Source: Dama dama (Eukaryota; Chordata; Mammalia; Artiodactyla; Cervidae). From it: DNA of 64,000 bases. Both the position numbers and the translations under genes were made by a program. How positions within the stretch are numbered: the stretch's first letter is position 1; each line of letters begins with the position of its first letter. Below are positions 55,901 to 64,000 of this stretch, one piece after another. Below the pieces are notes generated by a model, which ran no database searches, had not been told where the DNA came from, and saw only the letters and a program-made list of their open reading frames with translations. The stretch lies in the NCBI RefSeq assembly GCF_033118175.1, contig NC_083685.1, forward strand, positions 123,450,501 through 123,514,500, read 5' to 3'.

Positions 55901-56709
55901 GTGCAAAATGAAGTGAGAAGTTCAAGGCTGCCCTCTGCGGGGTCCTACGTTCTGGTGAGAAAGAGAAGGGTGGGCTGGGGTGCCTGCCGGGCTCCGCCAC
56001 CCACAGGCTAGTTCTCAGACAAATTGTGTCAGTCAGTTCCCATCTGAAAGGTTGGGGAAGAGAAGGTGAAGTAATTTTGAGTTTAGAAAGCTAAATGTAT
56101 ATGAAAGATTATGTTTCTGTTTTTTGTTTTAAATGATGAAACATCGGACAAATGTTCGTGATTTTTACCTGCTGAGGGTGTGGGGCCCGTGTGCTCTGAC
56201 CGCCCCCGGTGATGACAGCCCATGATTTATTTATTTTTCATCCATTCCTTCCTCACCCCACTCCAGCTTCTTTCCCTCTCTTGGAGAAAACAAGCTCAGA
56301 GTGTTTCCGTGAGATAGGCCACTTTCACAGCTGCAAGGAACCAGACTCAGGGCCCAAGGCAGGTCTGACTCCAAGGCTACGGCCCTGCTGTCCACAAAAC
56401 TGACCCCACCAAAACGACTCCAAGCTGTGCATCTGTCATTTGTTCTCTCCCCGCTGGAATTCCAGACTCCCCCCTCCAACTCTGTCCTCAGCATTTTCAC
56501 TTGGATACCGAGGGCTGTTTTAGACTTAAGACGTCCACACTCCAACCCTGCTGCCAGTCCATGCCCATGCTCCAGCCTGCTCCACCTGGGTCCTTCCATC
56601 TGAATTAACAGCCTCTCCAGCGCCTCCCCCCTCCCGGCCCACTTGCTCTTTAGCCTTCTCCTTGACTGCTATCTGTCGCTCACGCCCCACAGGCAATATG
56701 ACAGCTGCC
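55901..56709. other. Unique DNA, nothing assigned
   Basis: AT-rich patch at 56080-56170 may extend the upstream regulatory candidate. No gene. Confidence 0.45.
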
Positions 56710-56721
56710 CCTGGAATCCAG

Positions 56722-56956
56722 GGGCTTCCTTCATAGCTCAGTTGATAAAGAATCCGCCGGCAATGCAGGAGACCCTGGTTCAGTTCCTGGGTCAACGCGA
56801 TGTGGGAGACCTGGGTTCGATCCCTAGGTTGGGAAGATCCCCTGGAGTACGGAAAGGCTACCCACTCCCAGTATTCTGGCCTGGAGAATTCCACGGACTA
56901 TACAGTCCATGGCGTCACAAAGAGTTGAACACAACTGAGCGACTTTCACTTTCACA
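56722..56956 (+). repeat. Bov-tA SINE with internal head duplication
   Basis: Exact 12-bp duplication cctggaatccag (56710-56721, 56957-56968). The B-box region occurs twice ('gagaccctggttcagttcct' and 'gagacctgggttcgatccct'), about 45 bases apart. The second carries the intact GGTTCGATCC. Confidence 0.95.
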
Positions 56957-56984
56957 CCTGGAATCCAGTCCTTCCTACCCTCCC

Positions 56985-57587
56985 CGCCCTGGTGCAGCTA
57001 CCACTACCTCTTGCCTGGATTCTCCCAGATGCCTCCTGTGGGTCTCCTTGCCCACCCTCCCCCACCACAGGCTCTTCTCCAACCTCACAGCCAGTTACAT
57101 CAGACCACGTCACTTACTCTCCAGTAGTGACCCAAGCCCTCCCCTCCACCCCCGTCTCCCAAGTCTAGGCAGTTTCCTTCCTCTGAGCCATTGTGCTTGC
57201 TGTTCCCACTGCCTTAAACCCTTAAACATTCTTCCCCTGCCTCTGAGCCATTGTTCTTGCTGTTCCCATTGCCTTGAACGTTCTTCCCCAAAATATCCCA
57301 CAGCAACTCCCCCAAACCCACCCCATCTCAGCTCACACCTCCTCAGTAGGCTTCCCTAGATGCCCATCTCAACACTGCATTTCTTCCCTCACTGCAGCCC
57401 CCTCCGCTGTGGCTGACTTTTCTTCATGGAGATGCTCACCCTCTGGGATGTACTGTATTTAGAGAGTTGCTTCCCACTCCATGGGAACAAGGTTTTTTTT
57501 TTTTTTTTTTTTAATCCTTATTCACTTTTGCACCCCATTCATGTCTAGAACAGCCACTGGTGAGCACAAGCATCTGTTGAATAAGGG
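56985..57587 (+). repeat. L2 LINE with tandem duplication and T20 run
   Basis: 'gccagttacatcagaccacg', 'gagccattgtgcttgctgtt', 'ttgcaccccattcatgtcta', 'catctgttgaataagg' follow L2. A 60-bp unit is repeated (57181-57240, 57241-57290). A T20 tract (57493-57512) lies within it. Confidence 0.65.
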
Positions 57588-57822
57588 CTTCCCAGGTGGC
57601 GCTAGTGGTAAAAAACAAAAAAACAAACAAAAAAAAAACCCACCTGCCAATGCAGGAGACATAAAAGACCGGGGTTCAATCCCTCAGTTGGGAAGATGCC
57701 CTGGAGGCGGGCATGGCAATCCACTACAGTATTCTTGCCTGGAGAATCCTTTGGACAGAGGAGCCTAGTGTGCTACAATCCACGGGGTTGCACAGAGTCG
57801 GGCACCACTGAGCACACATGAA
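57588..57822 (+). repeat. Bov-tA SINE with A-rich expansion in the head
   Basis: Normal head start 'ggcttcccaggtggcgctag', but 'gtggtaaa' is followed by about 30 A-rich bases (57608-57640) before 'cccacctgccaatgcaggag'. The body is standard. Confidence 0.94.
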
Positions 57823-57994
57823 TGCACTAACTTCCACCTGTTACCAGGAGGCCGGTGATGGCTGCACCAGGAGGCCAGGTCCGATGGCTGCAGGCGTCCC
57901 GCAGCTCAGGGAGAGGTCAGGACAATGCCAGGGGACAGAGGGCTTATCTGAACGCCCTTCTTTCCTCCCCCCACCACCTGGACCTGGGGACGTG

Positions 57995-58085
57995 TCCGTA
58001 GGGTCAGAAAGTCGGACACAACTGAAAACGACTTAGCACTGCTGAATAAAGACTGCATAAATGAATGAGTGAACAAATGAATGAA
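57995..58085 (+). repeat. Bov-A 3' fragment and (GAAT)n
   Basis: 'cagaaagtcggacacaactg' to 'aacgacttagca' is a Bov-A end. Then 'aaatgaatgagtgaacaaat' is a degenerate tetranucleotide run. Confidence 0.65.
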
Positions 58086-59017
58086 GACAACACTGGCAAA
58101 GATTTCCCCCTCTGCTAGTTGTGAAGAATGCTCAGTTAGGGCCCCCATGGGGTCCTGTGTCTGACCCTTGTGGGGGTGCGACAAGGGCACAGACCTCACC
58201 TGGTACAAGCTCCCCCTGACGCAGCCATCTCCTCCCCTGGTCGGGGGTCTATGCCTATTCACAACCCACGGAGTGACCTGGAGCCCAGCCTCCCATGCAG
58301 TGACCGTCCACCTGCATCCACATTGCCAGGGGTCCCTTCACCATTTCTGTGCACCCGGCCTCTTGCTGAGAGGGTTGTCCTCCAGCTGTTGGGGGCTGGA
58401 TCGCAGGAGGACTGGGAACTTGCCCCCATCAGCCCCTGACTGACGGGGTGAGCTATATATTCTCAGCTCCCGAGCCCCTGATCAGGACCACTCTTGGCCG
58501 TGACCGTCACCTCCAAACCATGATCCTAGCCTAATCCCATGCCCTTGAGCAGCCCCGTCCTCCTTGGTTTCACTTCCCACTCCATGGCTCCACTTTCTGG
58601 AAACACCTCCTAACAAACGCTTTTCACATGAATCCTCATCCCAGGACCTGCTCATGGAAATCCCAGTTGAGGACATACTTTCCAGGGTCATGAGAATTCA
58701 AGTGAGACTGGGGGCGTGTACACACCAGACACTCTGCTCTGTGCCTTCACCCATAGTCTCCTCCTAGTGTCCCAAGCAAGGGACAGCATGACACCCATTT
58801 AAAAGATGAGAAAACTGAGGCCCATGGTCCCACAATAAAGGCCATCACCAGCACTTGAATATATGTACTTTCCCAACGTGAATGTCCGTGCCTTTCACCC
58901 CTCTGTGTGATGCCCCCTACAAAGGATTGGCAGCCTTGAAATGCCACCCTACTTACCAGAAGGCATTGACTCAGATTATGAACACCATTGTGTGCATTCC
59001 TTTCCAACCAACACATC
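58086..59017. other. Mostly unique DNA; short MIR at 58790
   Basis: 'cacccatttaaaagatgaga' then 'aaactgaggcccatggtccc' (58790-58840) is reversed MIR. No gene. Confidence 0.5.
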
Positions 59018-59137
59018 TTTTTGCTGGTCACGCTGCCTGACATGTGGGATCTTAGGTCCCCGACCAGGGATCAAACCCTCACCCCCTGCAGTGGAAATGC
59101 AGAGTCTTAACCACTGAATCATCAGCGAAGTCCCATC
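59018..59137 (-). repeat. CHR SINE, reversed
   Basis: 'tttttgctggtcacgctgcc', 'ggtccccgaccagggatcaa', end 'aatcatcagcgaagtccc'. Confidence 0.85.
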
Positions 59138-59149
59138 CAACCTAACACA

Positions 59150-59595
59150 TTTTTAAAAAACTAGGATGTATTTCCCCTTTTCACAATGAAATGGACTCAA
59201 AGTTGTACCCCATCCCATCCCTGAAGAATTTGCTACACGAGAAGAAAGAAAAAAATCACCGCGCCATATTTTTAACTGATTGCTTGCGTGTGCCTGTTTG
59301 GTGAGATTTATTCTCTCATTAATCACTGCCCTCCCTTCATTCATGTTAAATATAAAATTGATTAGGAAAGATCCCCATCATGGTTAAAAAAAAATAATTA
59401 GCTGCTACATCATATTGCCCACAGTGCGACAGAAAGGAGTGATTAAATTAGGAATATTAAAACCCCATTAATCTGCGCTCAACTTAAGCTCTGCTTGTTC
59501 ATCTCGTGGTGGCGCTTATTATTTCTGACACTGAAAGATATTTGAATTACCAGCTGCAACAAGGTCACTCGCTGAAAGATGTCAGGTCAGCCATT
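59150..59595. promoter_or_regulatory. Strong candidate conserved non-coding element
   Basis: About 440 repeat-free AT-rich bases with many homeodomain cores: 'ctctcattaatcactgccct', 'aaaattgattaggaaagatc', 'aaaataattagctgctacat', 'gagtgattaaattaggaata', 'aaccccattaatctgcgctc', 'tttgaattaccagctgcaac' (with an E-box, CAGCTG). It starts right after a SINE and stops at GC-rich DNA. The best enhancer candidate in the window by texture. Confidence 0.45.
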
Positions 59596-59934
59596 AGTCA
59601 AAGGCGGGAGAGGCGACCAGAAGTGAGGGCTGCCCACGTGTCCGGGAGGCCTGTCCTCACAGATGTCACTCTGAAAAGCGAGGGACACCCCACCTCTCGG
59701 CTGGCTGGGGTACAGGCACCCGCAGAGCCTTGATCCACACCTGCTCTCTATCACCCTCTGTGGGTCACCTGTGCCTCTAGGGACCTGCCAGGCATCCTCT
59801 GGGCCGGCATTCTCCGCCCGTGCCCCACCAGGGTCCCCGCCTCTTGTCTGTGGGTGCATGAGAGCCCCGCTCCCGTGACAGGGATTACACTAAACTGGCA
59901 AATGTCACCTGCTGGATGCTTGTACCTGCCCAGC
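59596..59934. other. Unique GC-rich DNA, nothing assigned
   Basis: No gene seen. Confidence 0.45.
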
Positions 59935-60240
59935 CTGTGCTGGACAGTTTTCATCTTATCTCATTTAATCCATCCATACACTTCTCAGTGGTAAAGAATC
60001 CACCTGCCAATGCAGGAGACAGAGAAGACACGGGTTCAATCCCTGGGCTGGGGAGATTCCCCTGGAGAAGGAAATGGCAACCCACTCCAGTATTCTTGTC
60101 TGGGACATCCCATGGACAGAGGAGCCTGGTGGGCTACAGTCCGTAGTGTTGCAATGGGTTGGACACGACTGAGCAACTGATGCCATTAATCAGATGAGGG
60201 TCTAAGGTCATACAGACGGCAGGTGTCGGAACTGGCAGTC
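59935..60240 (-). repeat. MIR SINE, reversed, split by Bov-tA
   Basis: Left piece 'tttcatcttatctcatttaa'; right piece 'cagatgagggtctaaggtca', 'acggcaggtgtcggaactgg'. They join into one reversed MIR when the SINE is removed. Confidence 0.6.
59971..60182 (+). repeat. Bov-tA SINE inside MIR
   Basis: 5'-truncated head (cttctcagtggtaaagaatc) to 'gacacgactgagcaactgat'. Confidence 0.93.
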
Positions 60241-60954
60241 AGCCCCCCAAGGGGACACATTTAGTCACTTTCTAGATACTTCCTTTGCCAACAGACACTG
60301 GAGTCCCCTGGACTCCCTTTGAAGGATGCTACAGTGCCGAGGTGAGTGAATGTAATCTGGGGTACGGTCCCACTTTGCAGGACTTAACCATTAGTTCAAC
60401 AACCATCACAAACCACCTACCACAGCCAAGCATCAAGCTGGGTGAGCCGGAGCCTCTCCTGGAGCCTGACCGAGGCCCCGCAGAGCCGTCACCTGGGGAA
60501 CTGGGGCCAGGTCACCCAACAAGGGGAGAGACTTTCCCACCTCCTCGTCTTTCTTTAGCGTAAAAGCATGGCTAACCTCTGCCTCTAGCCATTTGTGTCT
60601 GAATTTATTTCTTCTTCCCCTTTAACATCATTTGCTGTTCTGTTACAGAACCCAAATCAGCCCCCAACCATTCATTCCTCTGGCCCTGGAGGGAGGGGTA
60701 GGGAAGATCACTGTCCTGTCGGCAGCTTGTATTCCCAACTGCTGGGCCTGCTCTGCGTTCAGGGTTCCCTACCCCACCACCACCACCCCAAGGGACTGGA
60801 CTGGACCAAGAAAGGGTCTCCCTAGGACAGCTGGAAGTGAGTGCATCAGAAGAGCAAAGGTGAGCAGAGCTGGGGGAAGGAGTCTAGGGTCCACACTGAG
60901 GGGGAGAATAGGGGTCTGAGATGAACAGGGAGTGGGAGGCACTGGATAGATACT
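60241..60954. other. Unique DNA, nothing assigned
   Basis: No repeat or exon recognised. Confidence 0.45.
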
Positions 60955-61100
60955 TCCTGAGTGGATGAACAAAGGAGTGGATGAATGAGTAAGTGGATGA
61001 ATCCATGAATGAGTAGGTGAATGAATGAATGAGTAGTTGAATGAATGGGTGGATGAGTGAATGAGTAGATGAATGAATGAATAAGTAGATGAATGAAATC
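60955..61100. repeat. GAAT/GAGT minisatellite
   Basis: Degenerate 4-bp units (gaat, gagt, ggat, gtag) with higher-order blocks such as 'gagtagatgaatgaatgaat'. About 145 bases. Confidence 0.9.
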
Positions 61101-62516
61101 AGGGAATGGGAACTGGGAAGTCAGATTTAAGTCAAGGCAGAGAGCAAGAGAGAGTCAGGGCCAAAGATTGAGAGTCAGGACAGTCCATGGGGGTGTGCCG
61201 ACCTTTCCCATCAAATCACGGCCCGGGGGCTCCAGGGTGAAGGCCTCTGTCCTTGTCTGACCTTCGCACATGTCTTGGATGCAAAACTGGGCTGCGCTGA
61301 CCCTCCACTCAGGCTGGGAGCGCCTCCTCCTCAGGCCGCTGAGCAGTCTCCCTTCCCTCGGAGTCTTCCTCTCCAGGGTTAGCCAGCTGCGCTCACAAGA
61401 GAGCAGGCCTCCTTCTCCTGTGAGAGGCACAGCCCTGCTGTGACCTCCGTGGCCGCTCTCCACCCTTGAGCTCTTGCCCGCAGGGCATGGAACACCCCAT
61501 CCCGGTCCCCGCTCCTGGCTGACTGGGTGCTGGAGTGCCAGCGCTCAAGCCAGCCTGTTGAACTGAATCCAAGCGGGGCTGGAGACCTCCAGGGGTACCT
61601 CCCTGTTTCACTGTGGAGGAAATGAACCCCAGTGGGTCATGGGTTTGCCCACACCCCACTTCTGGCTCATTACCAGCTGCTTAGAAAAAATGCACAAAGT
61701 TTATTTAAGAGCGGAATTCCAACTTGGGAGGAAGGGTTTTCTTCTAAGGGACACCTGGAATGGCCCAGAGTCGGTTCCTGTCACACAGTGTTCTCTGCCT
61801 CTTTTTGATGCTTACCAGATGTGTTGGTGAGGGACAGGCCCAAGGGAGGATGCATGTGGACGTGGGGACCAGACCTTGTCCCACATAACCACGGTCACGG
61901 GCTGCCCGCAGTGCCAAAGTCAATCCAGGGCTCATGAGCCAAGTGGCCTGGCAGCCCGGCCCCCGAGTCATCCCTCCTAAATGGCAGGGACAGAGCTTCC
62001 CCTGCCCCCCCACCTCCGTGTTCTCTGCCTGCAGCAGATGTGGGGTTGTCCCCACCCCAGCCATGGTCCAGGAGCACTCAACTGGGTTACTGGGAAGACA
62101 AAGACGCCAACCTGTGAAAACAGTCCACACTCCTGGTCAATGCCTGAAGCTGGCTATGCACAGGGGTGGTTTGGAACAGCCTGGGGCCCTCCCCACAGGT
62201 CTCCTCGGAACCACCTCGGAATCAGGACGGGGAGCATGTGACAGCTGGACCAAGAGTTTACTTGGCAGGAAGGCTCTGAAACCCAGGGCCAGCTGCCTGG
62301 CGATGTGGAGGAGTGGATTCTGTTTAACTTGCCGCTGGCCAGCGTGGCTAAGGGCACAGAGCAGGCATGCGGGCACCCATTCTCCAGGATGAGGTTCAGA
62401 GCAAGGCCAGACCTCAGCCCTCTCAGAAAGCTGGTATTCTCCAGGCTGGAGACCACACAGGGCTGCATTTCCGAGAGTCAAATTTAAGGCCCGTCATCTC
62501 TAGCACAAGGACCAGA
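61101..62516. other. Long unique GC-rich stretch, no gene supported
   Basis: Frames up to 152 aa occur in several registers on both strands at 61744-62481. The overlap and composition argue against coding. No repeat named. Confidence 0.5.
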
Positions 62517-62724
62517 GCATGCGTGCTAAGTCGTTTCAGTCATGTCTGACTCTTTGTGACCCTATGGACTGTAGCCTGCCAGGCTCCTCTGTCCATGGGA
62601 TACTCCAGACAAGAATACCGGAGTAGGTTGCCATGCTCTCCTCCAGGGGAATTGTCCCGACTCGGATCAAACATGTGTCTCTTGCGTCTCCTGCGTTGGC
62701 AAATGGGTTCTTTACTGCTGAGCT
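62517..62724 (-). repeat. Bov-tA SINE, reversed
   Basis: 'taagtcgtttcagtcatgtc' to 'ttctttactgctgagct'. Confidence 0.93.
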
Positions 62725-63296
62725 GGACCAAAGGAGAATTTAAAATGACCCGAGGACACTTGGCTTGATAGGTTTGTCAGTGGCCTAAAAGATCCTGGAG
62801 AAAAGGTATGTCTCGAGTGACTTCTGGGAAAAGGACATAACAAGAATAAGAGACACGTCTTAGCGTCTCCGGGAAGGGCCCAGCAGGAGGAGAGTGCACA
62901 TGTGCGGCCTGGCTGCCCCTCCACCCCACCCCCCACCCTCTCCTCCCTGGGAGCACAGGGCCGGCCTTGTTTTCTGGCCCTGGGCCTGCACGGAGCATCA
63001 CATTGTGGGTGTCATGAGGCAGCTGGGAGGAAAGGGCAAAGAGACACAGGCCTGAGGGATCCTCCAAGCGGGAACCCAGCCTCCCGGGCGGCTCCCCAGG
63101 CCCTGCGTGAAGCCAGATCCAGAAGAAAAAGAAAATGGACAGGTAGTGTGCTCCTGACTCCTCAGGTTTGATGAGGATGGAGAATTTGATGCTTCCATGT
63201 TCTCAGCAGGGGGCGTGATCTGGGTGGGCAGGGGCAGCCCTGGAAGGTGATGCTTGGGGTTTTAGAGGGGAATGAAAGGGTTAGTGCGGTCATGTA
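62725..63296. other. Unique GC-rich DNA, nothing assigned
   Basis: C-rich tract near 62920-62945. No gene. Confidence 0.45.
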
Positions 63297-63478
63297 GAGC
63301 AGTGGCCCATGACCTCCGGGATGCAATGCTTGATGATTGGATGTAATAATAATAAAGTGCACAATAAACATAGTGTGCTTGCATCATCCTGAAACCACCT
63401 CCCCCCTCACTTCAACCCATGGAATAATTATCTTCCAGAAACTGGTCCCTGGTGCCAAAAAGTTTGGGGACCCCTGAT
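63297..63478 (+). mobile_element. hAT-Charlie element (MER1-like)
   Basis: 'cagtggcccatgacctccgg', 'aaagtgcacaataaacatag', 'ggtgccaaaaagtttgggga'. Third copy of the family seen at 24663 and 27278. Confidence 0.7.
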
Positions 63479-63879
63479 TTAGAGTGGTGACATGGGGATG
63501 GAGTTGTGGGAGGGCTGGTGGCTTTGAGAGGATGCTTCACATGGGGGCGGCAGGGATGGGGATGGGACGGGGGGAGAGCTGTGAACCCCACTGACACTGA
63601 GGGAGCCCCACGCCAGCAGGGGCTTCAGGAGAGGGAGGACTGTGCCTAGGAAGGCATCTCCTGCTCATGGATCTCTCAGAAAGAGACTAGCCCAGAATGA
63701 TGCTCTAAAGTCAAGAGGAAAGAAAATAACCAGTACTGGCTAGAAAGTCCAGTCTGGGCTGGGGGAGACCAGGGGACCCTCCCCACGAGTCCAGGGCAGG
63801 GAGGGAGCTCAGACAGGCCCAGTGGATCCTGAACAAGGGCCTGGGCCTCCAGCTAGAAGACCAAGGCCCCAGTCCCCAT
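63479..63879. other. Unique GC-rich DNA, nothing assigned
   Basis: No gene seen. Confidence 0.45.
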
Positions 63880-64000
63880 GCAGTTGGGGTGGCCTCCTTA
63901 CACTCCGGGCCTTGGTTTCAGCATCTGAAAAATGGGTTCACTGTGAGGAGTGAGGGAGCCTGGCACAGAGCAGATGCCCCACAAGTGCTGCGTGAGCCTG
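63880..64000 (+). repeat. MIR-like SINE remnant at window end
   Basis: 'ttggtttcagcatctgaaaa', 'atgggttcactgtgaggagt', 'gcctggcacagagcagatgc' match the MIR 3' half loosely; cut by the window edge. Confidence 0.5.

Noticed and set aside
56643..57359. 238-aa plus-strand frame, the longest in the window
   Set aside because: It runs through unique DNA, a whole Bov-tA and an L2 with a tandem duplication. The reading is low-complexity Ser/Pro/Leu with no domain.
57493..57512. T20 run as another retrocopy tail
   Set aside because: L2 text continues on both sides, so it is a tract expansion inside L2 rather than a poly(A) tail.
60955..61100. CRISPR-like or clustered repeat array
   Set aside because: 4-bp degenerate units without unique spacers; a simple minisatellite in a mammalian genome.
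61744..62481. Overlapping 104-152 aa frames on both strands
   Set aside because: Several registers are open at once, as expected in GC-rich DNA with few stop codons.
9510..62724. tRNA genes at SINE heads
   Set aside because: The tRNA-like segments belong to Bov-tA and CHR SINEs. Cloverleaf folding is not preserved and SINE bodies follow.
1..64000. A bacterial-style operon, defence or biosynthetic system
   Set aside because: The DNA is clearly mammalian: ruminant SINEs throughout, no ribosome-binding sites, no gene clusters.

Overview
This is a stretch of mammalian nuclear DNA from a ruminant, most likely a bovid. The evidence is the repeat content: many Bov-tA SINEs (a tRNA-Glu-derived head joined to a BovB-derived Bov-A body), one BOV-A2 dimer, BovB (RTE) LINE copies, tRNA-Glu-derived CHR, CHR-2 and CHRL SINEs, and a ruminant mariner element. 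Below these lie older mammalian layers: L2, MIR, L1M, MaLR (MLT1/MST) LTRs, hAT-Charlie (MER5A-like and MER1-like) and Tigger. I cannot separate cattle, sheep, goat or other pecorans by eye.

I find no convincing host protein-coding exon, structural RNA gene, CRISPR array, operon or virus genome. All the longer open frames are explained by repeats (BovB and its antisense, Bov-tA joined to L2, LTR ends) or are chance frames in GC-rich DNA. The window is best described as intergenic or intronic.

Layout: 1-8.1 kb holds L1M, MIR, L2 and CHR repeats, a candidate conserved element (2.5-2.96 kb) and an A-tailed retrocopied 3'-UTR-like segment on the minus strand (7.73-8.1 kb). 8.7-9.3 kb holds an AT-rich candidate regulatory block beside CpG-rich DNA. 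9.5-16.4 kb is repeat-rich: Bov-tA, an L1 with an inverted 5' part, two abutting truncated BovB copies, an MLT1 carrying a 45-bp BovB insertion, a minus-strand BovB and an old L1. 17-25 kb mixes SINEs, MER5A, MLT1, L2 and a hAT element carrying a Bov-tA. 26.5-31.7 kb is a nested stack: old repeat, LTR, hAT, mariner with a SINE inside, then a nearly full-length but broken BovB. 32-48 kb has further SINEs, a decayed Tigger transposase start, LTRs, L1 and several AT-rich candidate regulatory blocks. 48-64 kb has Bov-tA, L2 with a 60-bp tandem duplication, the strongest candidate conserved block (59.15-59.59 kb), a GAAT-type minisatellite and a third MER1-like hAT copy.

No genes act together here. 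The one functional theme I would pursue is a set of about a dozen unique, AT-rich blocks with homeodomain/POU/TALE-like motifs in otherwise GC-rich DNA. That pattern is typical of the enhancer landscape of a developmental transcription-factor gene. It is inference: I cannot test conservation. I found no new multi-gene system.
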